Assembly (NCBI RefSeq): GCF_051401765.1
Contig: NW_027480449.1
Location: 4,898,001 to 4,962,000, forward strand
Length of the DNA: 64,000 nucleotides
Origin: Calliopsis andreniformis
Lineage: Eukaryota; Arthropoda; Insecta; Hymenoptera; Andrenidae
Direction of reading: 5' to 3'
The notes under the pieces are model-generated. The model ran no database searches. It was not told the origin of the DNA and saw nothing but the letters and a program-made list of their open reading frames with translations. Within the stretch, counting starts at the first letter, position 1, and each line of letters opens with the position of its first letter. The position numbers were made by a program, and so were the translations under genes. Below, one piece after another: positions 22,801 to 37,100 of the stretch.

Positions 22801-25800
22801 TGAGGATACCACATTGAGGATTGAAGATTGAGGATTGAGGGTTGAAGATTGAGGATCGAGGATTGAGGATTGAGGATTGAGGATTGAGTATTGAAGAATG
22901 AGGATTGAGGATTGAGGATTGAGGATTGAGTATTGAAGACTGAGTATTGAGGATTGAAGATTGAGGATTGAGGAGTGAGTACAGAAAATTGAGGATTTGG
23001 GACTGAGGATTGAAGATTGGGGTTTGAGGATCGAGGATTGAGGATTGAGGATTGAGGATTGAGGATTGAGGATTGAAGATTGAGGATTGAGGATTGAGGA
23101 TTGAGGATTGAGGATTGAGGATTGAAGATTGAATATTGATGATTAAACATTGAGGGTTGAGGATTGAGGGTTGTGGATTGAGGACGAGGACTGAGTGTTG
23201 AATATTGATGTCTGAGGTCTGAGGATTGAGGATTGAGAATTGAGAATTGAGGATTGAGGATTGAAGATTGAGGATTGGGTATTGAGGATAGACGAATGAG
23301 GATTGAGGATTGAGGATTGAGGATTGAAGATTGAATATTGATGATTAAACATTGAGGGTTGAGGATTGAGGGTTGTGGATTGAGGACGAGGACTGAGTGT
23401 TGAATATTGATGTCTGAGGTCTGAGGATTGAGGATTGAGAATTGAGAATTGAGGATTGAGGATTGAAGATTGAGGATTGGGTATTGAGGATTGACGAATG
23501 AGGATTGAGGATTGCGGATTGAGGATTGAGGATTGAGTATTGAGGATTGAAGACTGAGTGTTGAGGGTTGAGTGATGAGAATTGATGTTTGTGGATAGAG
23601 ATTTGAAGATTGCAGATTGAGTATTGAGTATTGAAAACTGTGAATTGATGATATTCTCTTGAGGATTGAGGATTCACAACTGATTGTTGAGGACTGAGGG
23701 CTGAAGGTTGAGGATTCAGGATTGAGGATTCAGGATTGTGGATTGAGGATTGAGGATTGAGAATTGAAGATTGAGGATTGAGTATTGGGGGTTTTGGATT
23801 GAGGACGAGGACTGAGGGTTGAGTATTGATGTTTGAGGTCTGAGGATTGAGGGTTGAGGATTGTGAATTGAGGATTGAGGATTGAAGATTGAGGATTGGG
23901 TATTGAGGATTGAAGAATGAGGACTGAGTATTGAGGATTGAGGATTGAAGATTGAGTATTGAGCATTGAATATTGACGCTTGAGGATTGAGGATTGAGGA
24001 TTGAGGATTGAGGATTGAGGATTGAGGATTGAAGATTGAGTACTGAGGATTGAAAATTGAGGATTGAGGATTGAGGTTTGAGGATTGAGGATTGAAGATT
24101 GAGTACTGAGGATTGAAGATTAAGATTGAGGATTGATGATTGAGGATTGAGGATTGAAGATTGAGGATTGGGGACTGAGTATTGAGGGTTGAGTGATGAG
24201 AATTGATGCTTGTGGATTGAGGTCTGAAGATTGCAGATTGAGTATTAAGTATTGAAAACTGTGAATTGAGGATATTCTATTGAGGATTGAGGATTGACAA
24301 CTGATTGTTGAGGACTTAGGGCTGAAGATTGAGGATTCAGGGTTGAGGATTCAGGATTGAGGTTTGAGGACTGAGGATTGAGGGTTGAGGATTGAGGATT
24401 GAGGATTGAGGATTGAAGACTGAGGATTGGGTATTGAAGATTGAACATTCAGGATTGAGTGTTGAGGATAGAGGATTGAGGATTGAGGATTGAAGGTTGA
24501 ATATTAATGACTGAATATTGAGGATTGAGGATTGAGGGTTGTGGATTGAGGACGAGGACTGAGGGCTGAGTATTGATGTTTGAAGTCTGAGGATTCAGGA
24601 TTGAAGATTGAGTATTGAGGATAGAAGACTGAGGATTGAGGATTGTCGATTAAGGATTGAGGATGAGGTCTGAGGGTTGAGGATTGAGGTTTGAGGACTG
24701 AGGACTGAGGATTGAGAATTAAGAATTGAGTATTGAGGATTGAGGATTGAAGATTGAGGATTGGGTATTGAGGATTGAAGAATGAGGATTGAGGATTGAG
24801 GATTGAGGATTGAGGATTGAAGATTGAGTATTGAGCATTGAAGCCTGACGATTGAGGATTGAGGATTGAGGATTGAGGATTGAGGATGGAGGATTGAAGA
24901 TTGAGTATTGAGGATTGAAGATTGAGGATCGAGGATTGAGGATTGAGGATTGAGGATAGAGGATTGAAGAATGAGGTTTGAGGGTTGAGGATTGAGGATG
25001 GAGGATTGAAGATTGAGTATTGAGGATTGAAGATTGAGGATCGAGGATTGAGGATTGAGGATTGAGGATAGAGGATTGAAGAATGAGTTTTGAGGGTTGA
25101 GGATTGAGGATTGAGGATTGAAGACTGAGTATTGAGGATTGAAGATTGAGGATTGAGGAGTGAGTATTGAAGATTGAGGATTTGGGACTGAGGATTGAAG
25201 ATTGGGGTTTGAGGATTGAGGATTGAGGATTGAGGATTGAGGGTTGAGGAATGAAGATTAAGATTGAGGATTGAGGATTGAGGATTGAGGATTGAGGATT
25301 GAGGATTGAGGATTGAGGATTGAGGATTGAGGATTGAAGATTGAGGATTGCGTATTGAGGATAGAACATTGAGGATTGAGTATTGAGTATTGAGGATTGA
25401 GGATTGAGGATTGAAGATTGAATATTGATGATTGAAGATTGAGGATCGAGGATTGAGGGTTGTGGAATGAGGACGAGGACTGAGGGTTGAGTATTGATGT
25501 TTGAGGTCTGAGGATTGAGGATCGAGGATTGAAGATTGAGTATTGAGGATTGAAGATTGACGATTGAGGATTGAGGATTGAGGATTGAGGATTGAGGATT
25601 GAGGATTGAGGATTGAAGATTGAGTATTGGGTATTGAAGATTGAGGATTGAGGATTGAGGATTGTGGATTGAGGATTGAAGATTGAGTACTGAGGATTGA
25701 AGATTAAGATTGAGGATTGAGGATTGAGGATTGAGGATTGAGGATTGAGGATTGAAGATTGAATATTGAGGATTGAAGATTGAGGATTGAGCATTGAGGA

Positions 25801-28800
25801 TTGAGGATTGAAGATTGAGTATTGAGGATTGAAGATTGAGGATTGAGGATTGAGGATTAAGGATTGAGGATTGAGGATTGAGGATTGCGCATAGAAGATT
25901 GAGGATTGGGTATTGCGGATTGAACATTGAGGATTGAGGATTGAGGATTGAGGATTGAGGACTGAAGGTTGAATATTTATGATTGAATATTGAGGATTGA
26001 CGATTGATGGTTGTGGATTGAGGACGAGGACTGAGGGTTGACTACTGCTGTTTGAGGTCTGAGGATTGAGGATTGAGGATTGAGAATTGAGGATTGAGGA
26101 TTGAGGATTGAAGACTGAGTGCTGAGGGTTGAGTGATGAGAATTGATGTTTGTGGATAGAGATTTGAAGATTGCAGATTAAGTATTGAGTATTGAAGACT
26201 GTGAATTGATGATATTCTCTTGAGGATTGAGGATTGACAACTGATTGTTGAGGACTGAGGGCTGAAGGTTGAGGAATCAGGATTGAGGATTCAGGATTGT
26301 GGATTGAGGATTGAGGATTGAGAATTGAAGATTGAGGATTGAGTATTGGGGGTTGTGGATTGAGGACGAGGACTGAGGGTTGAGTATTGATGTTTGAGGT
26401 CTGAGGATTGAGGGTTGAGGATTGAGAATTGAGGATTGAGGATTGAAGATTGAGGATTGGGTATTGAGGATTGAAGAATGAGGATTGAGTACTGAGTATT
26501 GAGGATTGAGGATTGAAGATTGAGTATTGAGCATTGAATATTGACGCTTGAGGATTGAGGATTGAGGATTGAGGATTGAGGATTGAGGATTGAGGATTGA
26601 AGATTGAGTACTGAGGATTGAAAATTGAGGATTGAGGATTGAGGTTTGAGGATTGAGGATTGAAGATTGAGGATTGAGTATTGGGGGTTTTGGATTGAGG
26701 ACGAGGACTGAGGGTTGAGTATTGATGTTTGAGGTCTGAGGATTGAGGGTTGAGGATTGTGAATTGAGGATTGAGGATTGAAGATTGAGGATTGGGTATT
26801 GAGGATTGAAGAATGAGGACTGAGTATTGAGGATTGAGGATTGAAGATTGAGTATTGAGCATTGAATATTGACGCTTGAGGATTGAGGATTGAGGATTGA
26901 GGATTGAGGATTGAGGATTGAGGATTGAAGATTGAGTACTGAGGATTGAAAATTGAGGATTGAGGATTGAGGTTTGAGGATTGAGGATTGAAGATTGAGT
27001 ACTGAGGATTGAAGATTAAGATTGAGGATTGATGATTGAGGATTGAGGATTGAAGATTGAGGATTGGGGACTGAGTATTGAGGGTTGAGTGATGAGAATT
27101 GATGCTTGTGGATTGAGGTCTGAAGATTGCAGATTGAGTATTAAGTATTGAAAACTGTGAATTGAGGATATTCTATTGAGGATTGAGGATTGACAACTGA
27201 TTGTTGAGGACTTAGGGCTGAAGATTGAGGATTCAGGGTTGAGGATTCAGGATTGAGGTTTGAGGACTGAGGATTGAGGGTTGAGGATTGAGGATTGAGG
27301 ATTGAGGATTGAAGACTGAGGATTGGGTATTGAAGATTGAACATTCAGGATTGAGTGTTGAGGATAGAGGATTGAGGATTGAGGATTGAAGGTTGAATAT
27401 TAATGACTGAATATTGAGGATTGAGGATTGAGGGTTGTGGATTGAGGACGAGGACTGAGGGCTGAGTATTGATGTTTGAAGTCTGAGGATTCAGGATTGA
27501 AGATTGAGTATTGAGGATAGAAGACTGAGGATTGAGGATTGTCGATTAAGGATTGAGGATGAGGTCTGAGGGTTGAGGATTGAGGTTTGAGGACTGAGGA
27601 CTGAGGATTGAGAATTAAGAATTGAGTATTGAGGATTGAGGATTGAAGATTGAGGATTGGCTATTGAGGATTGAAGAATGAGGATTGAGGATTGAGGATT
27701 GAGGATTGAGGATTGAAGATTGAGTATTGAGCATTGAAGCCTGACGATTGAGGATTGAGGATTGAGGATTGAGGATTGAGGATGGAGGATTGAAGATTGA
27801 GTATTGAGGATTGAAGATTGAGGATCGAGGATTGAGGATTGAGGATTGAGGATAGAGGATTGAAGAATGAGGTTTGAGGGTTGAGGATTGAGGATGGAGG
27901 ATTGAAGATTGAGTATTGAGGATTGAAGATTGAGGATCGAGGATTGAGGATTGAGGATTGAGGATTGAGGATAGAGGATTGAAGAATGAGTTTTGAGGGT
28001 TGAGGATTGAGGATTGAGGATTGAAGACTGAGTATTGAGGATTGAAGATTGAGGATTGAGGAGTGAGTATTGAAGATTGAGGATTTGGGACTGAGGATTG
28101 AAGATTGGGGTTTGAGGATTGAGGATTGAGGATTGAGGATTGAGGGTTGAGGAATGAAGATTAAGATTGAGGATTGAGGATTGAGGATTGAGGATTGAGG
28201 ATTGAGGATTGAGGATTGAGGATTGAGGATTGAGGATTGAAGATTGAGGATTGCGTATTGAGGATAGAACATTGAGGATTGAGTATTGAGTATTGAGGAT
28301 TGAGGATTGAGGATTGAAGATTGAATATTGATGATTGAAGATTGAGGATCGAGGATTGAGGGTTGTGGAATGAGGACGAGGACTGAGGGTTGAGTATTGA
28401 TGTTTGAGGTCTGAGGATTGAGGATCGAGGATTGAAGATTGAGTATTGAGGATTGAAGATTGACGATTGAGGATTGAGGATTGAGGATTGAGGATTGAGG
28501 ATTGAGGATTGAGGATTGAAGATTGAGTATTGGGTATTGAAGATTGAGGATTGAGGATTGAGGATTGTGGATTGAGGATTGAAGATTGAGTACTGAGGAT
28601 TGAAGATTAAGATTGAGGATTGAGGATTGAGGATTGAGGATTGAGGATTGAGGATTGAAGATTGAATATTGAGGATTGAAGATTGAGGATTGAGCATTGA
28701 GGATTGAGGATTGAAGATTGAGTATTGAGGATTGAAGATTGAGGATTGAGGATTGAGGATTAAGGATTGAGGATTGAGGATTGAGGATTGCGCATAGAAG

Positions 28801-31196
28801 ATTGAGGATTGGGTATTGCGGATTGAACATTGAGGATTGAGGATTGAGGATTGAGGATTGAGGACTGAAGGTTGAATATTTATGATTGAATATTGAGGAT
28901 TGACGATTGATGGTTGTGGATTGAGGACGAGGACTGAGGGTTGACTACTGCTGTTTGAGGTCTGAGGATTGAGGATTGAGGATTGAGAATTGAGGATTGA
29001 GGATTGAGGATTGAAGACTGAGTGCTGAGGGTTGAGTGATGAGAATTGATGTTTTTTGGATAGAGATTTGAAGATTGCAGATTAAGTATTGAGTATTGAA
29101 GACTGTGAATTGATGATATTCTCTTGAGGATTGAGGATTGACAACTGATTGTTGAGGACTGAGGGCTGAAGGTTGAGGAATCAGGATTGAGGATTCAGGA
29201 TTGTGGATTGAGGATTGAGGATTGAGAATTGAAGATTGAGGATTGAGTATTGGGTGTTGTGGATTGAGGACGAGGACTGAGGGTTGAGTATTGATGTTTG
29301 AGGTCTGAGGATTGAGGGTTGAGGATTGAGAATTGAGGATTGAGGATTGAAGATTGAGGATTGGGTATTGAGGATTGAAGAATGAGGATTGAGTACTGAG
29401 TATTGAGGATTGAGGATTGAAGATTGAGTATTGAGCATTGAATATTGACGCTTGAGGATTGAGGATTGAGGATTGAGGATTGAGGATTGAGGTTTGAGGA
29501 TTGAGGATTGAAGATTGAGTACTGAGGATTGAAGATTAAGATTGAGGATTGATGATTGAGGATTGAGGATTGAAGATTGAGGATTGGGGACTGAGTATTG
29601 AGGGCTGAGTGATGAGAATTGATGCTTGTGGATTGAGGTCTGAAGATTGCAGATTGAGTATTAAGTATTGAAAACTGTGAATTGAGGATATTCTATTGAG
29701 GATTGAGGATTGACAACTGATTGTTGAGGACTTAGTGCTGAAGATTGAGGATTCAGGGTTGAGGATTCAGGATTGAGGTTTGAGGACTGAGGATTGAGGG
29801 TTGAGGATTGAGGATTGAGGATTGAGGATTGAAGACTGAGGATTGGGTATTGAAGATTGAACATTCAGGATTGAGTGTTGAGGATAGAGGATTGAGGATT
29901 GAGGATTGAAGGTTGAATATTAATGACTGAATATTGAGGATTGAGGATTGAGGGTTGTGGATTGAGGACGAGGACTGAGGGCTGAGTATTGATGTTTGAA
30001 GTCTGAGGATTCAGGATTGAAGATTGAGTATTGAGGATAGAAGACTGTGGATTGAGGATTGTCGATTAAGGATTGAGGATGAGGTCTGAGGGTTGAGGAT
30101 TGAGGTTTGAGGACTGAGGACTGAGGATTGAGAATTAAGAATTGAGTATTGAGGATTGAGGATTGAAGATTGAGGATTGGGTATTGAGGATTGAAGAATG
30201 AGGATTGAGGATTGAGGATTGAGGATTGAGGATTGAAGATTGAGTATTGAGCATTGAAGCCTGACGATTGAGGATTGAGGATTGAGGATTGAGGATGGAG
30301 GATTGAAGATTGAGTATTGAGGATTGAAGATTGAGGATCGAGGATTGAGGATTGAGGATTGAGGATAGAGGATTGAAGAATGAGGTTTGAGGGTTGAGGA
30401 TTGAGGATTGAGGATTGAAGACTGAGTATTGAGGATTGAAGATTGAGGATTGAGGAGTGAGTATTGAAGATTGAGGATTTGGGACTGAGGATTGAAGATT
30501 GGGGTTTGAGGATTGAAGATTGAGGATTGAGGATTGAGGGTTGAGGAATGAAGATTAAGATTGAGGATTGAGGATTGAGGATTGAGGATTGAGGATTGAG
30601 GATTGAGGATTGAGGATTGAGGATTGAGGATTGAAGATTGAGGATTGCGTATTGAGGATAGAACATTGAGGATTGAGTATTGAGTATTGAGGATTGAGGA
30701 TTGAGGATTGAAGATTGAATATTGATGATTGAAGATTGAGGATCGAGGATTGAGGATTGAGGATTGAGGATTGCGGATAGAAGATTGAGGATTGGGTATT
30801 GCGGATTGAACATTGAGGATTGAGGATTGAGGATTGAGGATTGAGGACTGAAGATTGAATATTGATGATTGAATATTGAGGATTGAGGATTGATGGTTGT
30901 GGATTGAGGACGAGGACTGAGGGTTGACTACTGCTGTTTGAGGTCTGAGGATTGAGGATTGAGGATTGAGGATTGAGGATTGAGGATTGAGGATTGAGGA
31001 TTGAGGATTGAGGATTGAAGATTGAGGATTGCGTATTGAGGATAGAACATTGAGGATTGAGTATTGAGTATTGAGGATTGAGGATTGAGGATTGAAGATT
31101 GAATATTGATGATTGAAGATTGAGGATCGAGGATTGAGGGTTGTGGAATGAGGACGAGGACTGAGGGTTGAGTATTGATGTTTGAGGTCTGAGGAT
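19847..31196 (+). repeat. 11.8-kb unit, second copy
   Basis: This abuts the first copy at about 19847. Cores in order: B 20081, B 20682, A 21918, B 22344, A 23566, C 24187, A' 26127, C 27083, A' 29030, C 29603, the same order as the first copy. Identity is very high: long stretches show no difference by eye, with single changes such as T at 14697 against A at 26383. A one-base T insertion near 29055 makes the A' core at 29030 141 bp long. The last C unit is shorter (A' to C 573 bp against 628), which gives the 11631-bp offset. Confidence 0.85.
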
Positions 31197-34100
31197 TGAG
31201 GATTGAGGATTGAGGATTGAGGATTGAGGATTGAGGATTGAGGATTGAAGATTGAGGATTGGGTATTGAGGATTGAAGAATGAGGATTGAGGATTGAGGA
31301 TTGAGGATTGAGGATTGAAGATTCAGTATTGAGGATTGAAGGTTGACGATTGAGGATTGAGGATTGAGGATTGAGGATTGAGGATTGAGGATTGAGGATT
31401 GGGTATTGAGGATTGAAGAATGAGGATTGAGGATTGAGGATTGAGGATTGAGGATTGAAGATTGAGTATTGAGCATTGAAGCCTGACGATTGAGTATTGA
31501 GGATTGGAGACTGAGAATTGAGGATTGAGGATTGAGGATTGAGGATGAGGGCTGAGGGTTGAGGATTGAGGTTTGAGGACTGAGGACTGAGGATTGAGTA
31601 TTGAGTATTGAGGATTGAGGATTGAAGATTGAGTATTGAGGATTGAAGATTGACGATTCAGGATTGAGGATTGAGGATTGAGGATTGAGGATTCAGGATT
31701 GAGGATTGAAGATTGATTATTGAGGATTGAAGGTAGAGGATTGAGGATTGAGAATTGAGGATTGAGGATTGAAGATTGAGTATTGGGGATTGAAGATTGA
31801 GGATTGAGGATTGAGGATTGAGGATTGAGGATTGAAGATTGAGTATTGAGCATTGAAGCCTGACGATTGAGTATTGAGGATTGGAGATTGAGAATTGAGG
31901 ATTGAGGATTGAGGATTGAGGATGAGGGCTGAGGGTTGAGGATTGAGGTTTGAGGACTGAGGACTGAGGATTGAGTATTGAGTATTGAGGATTGAGGATT
32001 GAAGATTGAGTATTGAGGATTGAAGATTGACGATTCAGGATTGAGGATTGAGGATTCAGGATTGAGGATTGAAGATTGAGTATTGAGGATTGAAGGTAGA
32101 GGATTGAGGATTGAGAATTGAGGATTGAGGATTGAAGATTGAGTATTGGGGATTGAAGATTGAGGATTGAGGATTGAGGATTGAGGATTGAGGATTGAAG
32201 GTTCAGTATTGAGGATTGAAGATTGAGAATTGAGGATTGAGGATTGAGCGTTGAGGACTGAGGATTGAGGATTGACGATTGAAGGTACAGTATTGAGGTT
32301 TGAAGATTGAGAATTGAGGATTGAGGATTGAACATTGAGGACTGAGTGTTGAGGGTTGAGTGATGAGGATTGATGTTTGTGGATACAGATTTGAAGATTG
32401 CAGATTGAGTATTGAGTATTGAAAACTGTGAATTGAGTATATTCTGTTGAGGATTGAGGATTGACAACTGATTGTTGAGGTCTGAGGGCTGAAGATTGAG
32501 GGTTCCGGATTGAGGATTCAGAATTGAAATTTGAGGACTGAGCATTGAGGATTGAAGATTGAGTATTGAGGATTGAAGATTGAGAATTGAGGATTGAGGA
32601 TTGAGGATTGAGGATGAGGGCTGAGGGTTGATGATTGAGGTTTGAGGACTGAGGACTGAGGATTGAGGATTGAGAATTGAGGATTGAGGATTGAGGGTTG
32701 AAGATTGAGGATTGGGTATTGAGGATTGAAGAATGAGGATTGAGGATTGAGGATTGAGGATTGAGGCGTGAATATTGAGTATTGAGGATTGAAGATCGAC
32801 TATTGAGGATTGCGAATTGAGGATTGCGGGTTGAGGATTGAGGATTGAAGATTGAGTATTGAGGATTGAAGGTTGAGGATTGTGGATTGAGGATTGAGGA
32901 TTGAGGCTTGAATATTGAGGATTGGGGACTGAGTGTTGAGGGTTGAGTGATGAGAATTGATGTTTGTGGATAGAGATTTGAAGATTGCAGGTTGAGTATT
33001 GAGTATTGAAGACTGTGAAATCATGATATTCTATTGAGGATTGAGGATGGACCACTGACTGTGGAGGACTGAGGGCTGAAGATTGAGGATTGAGGATTGA
33101 GGATTGAGGATTGAGGATTGAGGATTGAAGATTGAGTATCGAGGATTGAAGATTGAGGATTGAGGATTGAGGAATGAGGATTGAGGATTGAAGATTGAGG
33201 TTTGAGGTTTGAGGATTGAGGATTGAGGGTTGAAGATTGAGGATTGGGTATTGAGGATTGAATAATGAGGATTGAGGATTGAGTATTGAGGATTGAGGAT
33301 TGAAGATTGAGTACTGAGGATTGAAGATTAAGATTGAGGGTTGAGGATTGAGGATTGAGGATTGAGGTTTGAGGATTGAAGATTGAGGATTGCGTATTGA
33401 GGATAGAACATTGAGGATTGAAGATTGAGGATTGAGGGTTGAAGATTGAGGATCGAGGATTGAGGATTGAGGATTGAGGATTGAGGATTGAAGAATGAGG
33501 ATTGAGGATTGAGGATTGAGGATTGAGTATTGAAGACTGAGTATTGAGGATTGAAGATTGAGGATTGAGGAGTGAGTACAGAAAATTGAGGATTTGGGAC
33601 TGAGGATTGAAGATTGGGGTTTGAGGATCGAGGATTGAGGATTGAGGATTGAGGATTGAGGATTGAGGATTGAAGATTGAGGATTGAGGATTGAGGATTG
33701 AGGATTGAGGATTGAGGATTGAAGATTGAATATTGATGATTAAACATTGAGGGTTGAGGATTGAGGGTTGTGGATTGAGGACGAGGACTGAGTGTTGAAT
33801 ATTGATGTCTGAGGTCTGACGATTGAGGATTGAGAATTGAGAATTGAGGATTGAGGATTGAAGATTGAGGATTGGGTATTGAGGATTGAAGATTGAGGAT
33901 TGAGGATTGAGGATTGAGGATTGAGGATTGAGGATTGAGGATTGCGGATAGAAGATTGAGGATTGGGTATTGCGGATTGAACATTGAGGATTGAGGATTG
34001 AGGATTGAGGATTGAGGACTGAAGATTGAATATTGATGATTGAATATTGAGGATTGAGGATTGATGGTTGTGGATTGAGGACGAGGACTGAGGGTTGACT

Positions 34101-37100
34101 ACTGCTGTTTGAGGTCTGAGGATTGAGGATTGAGGATTGAGAATTGAGGATTGAGGATTGAGGATTGAAGACTGAGAATTGGGTATTGAGGATTGAAGAA
34201 TGAGGATTGAGGATTGAGGATTGAGTATTGAGGATTGAAGTCTGAGTGTTGAGGGTTGAGTGATGAGGATTGATGTTTGTGGATAGAGATTTGAAGATTG
34301 CAGATTGAGTATTGAGTATTGAAAACTGTGAATTGATGATATTCTCTTGAGGATTGAGGATTGACAACTGATTGTTGAGGACTGAGGGCTGAAGGTTGAG
34401 GATTCAGGATTGAGGATTCAGGATTGTGGATTAAGGATTGAGGATTGAGAATTGAAGATTGAGGATTGAGTATTGGGGGTTTTGGATTGAGGACGAGGAC
34501 TGAGGGTTGAGTATTGATGTTTGAGGTCTGAGGATTGAGGGTTGAGGATTGTGAATTGAGGATTGAGGATTGATGATTGAGGATTGGGTACTGAGGATTG
34601 AAGAATGAGCATTGAGTATTGAGTATTGAGGATTGAGTATTGAGGATTGAAGATTGACGATTGAGGATTGAGGATTGAGGATTGAGGATTGAGGATTGAG
34701 GATTGAGGATTGAAGATTGAGTATTGGGTATTGAAGATTGAGGATTGAGGATTGAGGATTTTGGATTGAGGATTGAAGATTGAGTACTGAGGATTGAAGA
34801 TTAAGATTGAGGATTGAGGATTGAGGATTGAGGATTGAGGATTGAGGATTGAAGATTGAGTATTGAGGATTGAAGATTGAGGATTGAGCATTGAGGATTG
34901 AGGATTGAAGATTGAGTATTGAGGATTGAAGATTGAGGATTGAGGATTGAGGATTGAGGATTGAGGATTGAGGATTGAGGATTGAGGATTGCGGATAGAA
35001 GATTGAGGATTGGGTATTGCGGATTGAACATTGAGGATTGAGGATTGAGGATTGAGGATTGAGGACTGAATATTGAATATTGATGATTGAATATTGAGGA
35101 TTGAGGATTGGTGGTTGTGGATTGAGGACGAGGACTGAGGGTTGACTACTGCTATTTGAGGTCTGAGGATTGAGGATTGAGGATTGAGGATTGAGGATTG
35201 AGGATTGAGGATTGAAGACTGAGAGCTGAGGGTTGAGTGATGAGAATTGATGTTTGTGGATAGAGATTTGAAGATTGCAGATTAAGTATTGAGTATTGAA
35301 GACTGTGAATTGATGATATTCTCTTGAGGATTGAGGATTGACAACTGATTGTTGAGGACTGAGGGCTGAAGGTTGAGGATTCAGGATTGAGGATTCAGGA
35401 TTGTGGATTGAGGATTGAGGATTGAGAATTGAAGATTGAGGATTGAGTATTGGGGGTTGTGGATTGAGGACGAGGACTGAGGGTTGAGTATTGATGTTTG
35501 AGGTCTGAGGATTAAGGGTTGGGGATTGAGAATTGAGGATTGAGGATTGAAGATTGTGGATTGGGTATTGAGGATTGAAGAATGAGGATTGAGTACTGAG
35601 TATTGAGGATTGAGGATTGAAGATTGAGTATTGAGCATTGAATATTGACGCTTGAGGATTGAGGATTGAGGATTGGGGATTGAGGATTGAGGATTGAGTA
35701 TTGAAGATTGAGTACTGAGGATTGAAAATTGAGGATTGAGGATTGAGGTTTGAGGATTGAGGATTGAAGATTGAGTACTGAGGATTGAAGATTAAGATTG
35801 AGGATTGATGATTGAGGATTGAGGATTGAAGATTGAGGATTGGGGACTGAGTATTGAGGGTTGAGTGATGAGAATTGATGCTTGTGGATTGAGGTCTGAA
35901 GATTGCAGATTGAGTATTGAGTATTGAAAACTGTGAATTGAGTATATTCTGTTGAGGATTGAGGATTGACAACTGATTGTTGAGGTCTGAGGGCTGAAGA
36001 TTGAGGGTTCCGGATTGAGGATTCAGAATTGAAATTTGAGGACTGAGCACTGAGGATTGAAGATTGAGTATTGAGGATTGAAGATTGAGAATTGAGGATT
36101 GAGGATTGAGGATTGAGGATGAGGGCTGAGGGTTGATGATTGAGGTTTGAGGACTGAGGACTGAGGATTGAGGATTGAGAATTGAGGATTGAGGATTGAG
36201 GGTTGAAGATTGAGGATTGGGTATTGAGGATTGAAGAATGAGGATTGAGGATTGAGGATTGAGGATTGAGGAGTGAATATTGAGTATTGAGGATTGAAGA
36301 TCGACTATTGAGGATTGCGAATTGAGGATTGCGGGTTGAGGATTGAGGATTGAAGATTGAGTATTGAGGATTGAAGGTTGAGGATTGTGGATTGAGGATT
36401 GAGGATTGAGGCTTGAATATTGAGGATTGGGGACTGAGTGTTGAGGGTTGAGTGATGAGAATTGATGTTTGTGGATAGAGATTTGAAGATTGCAGGTTGA
36501 GTATTGTGTATTGAAAACTGTGAAATCATGATATTCTATTGAGGATTGAGGAAGGACCACTGACTGTGGAGGACTGAGGGCTGAAGTTTGAGGATTCAGG
36601 ATTGGGGATTGAGGATTGAGGTTTGAGGACTGAGGATTGAGGATTGAGGATTGAGGATTGAGGATTGAGGATTGAGGATTGAAGACTGAGGATCGGGTAT
36701 TGAGGATTGAACATTGATGATTGAGGATTGAGGATTGAGGATTGAGGATTGAGGATTGAGGATTGAAGATTAAGATTGAGGATTGAGGATTGAGGATTGC
36801 GAATTGAGGATTGCGGTTTGAGGATTGAGGTTTGAAGATTGAGTATTGAGGATTGAAGGTTGAGGATTGTGGATTGAGGATTGAGGATTGAGGCTTGAAT
36901 ATTGAGGATTGGGGACTGAGTGTTGAGGGTTGAGTGATGAGAATTGATGTTTGTGGATAGAGATTTGAAGATTGCAGGTTGAGTATTGAGTATTGAAAAC
37001 TGTGAAATCATGATATTCTATTGAGGATTGAGGATGGACCACTGACTGTGGAGGACTGTGTGCTGAAGATTGAGGATTGAGGATTGAGGATTGAGGATTG

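Noticed and set aside
34431..36560. Long - strand open frames as protein-coding genes
   Set aside because: All three - strand frames are open for the same compositional reason, the peptide is the same low-complexity heptapeptide in each, and a 98-bp indel between copies does not close the frame. No start context, domain or codon pattern supports a gene.
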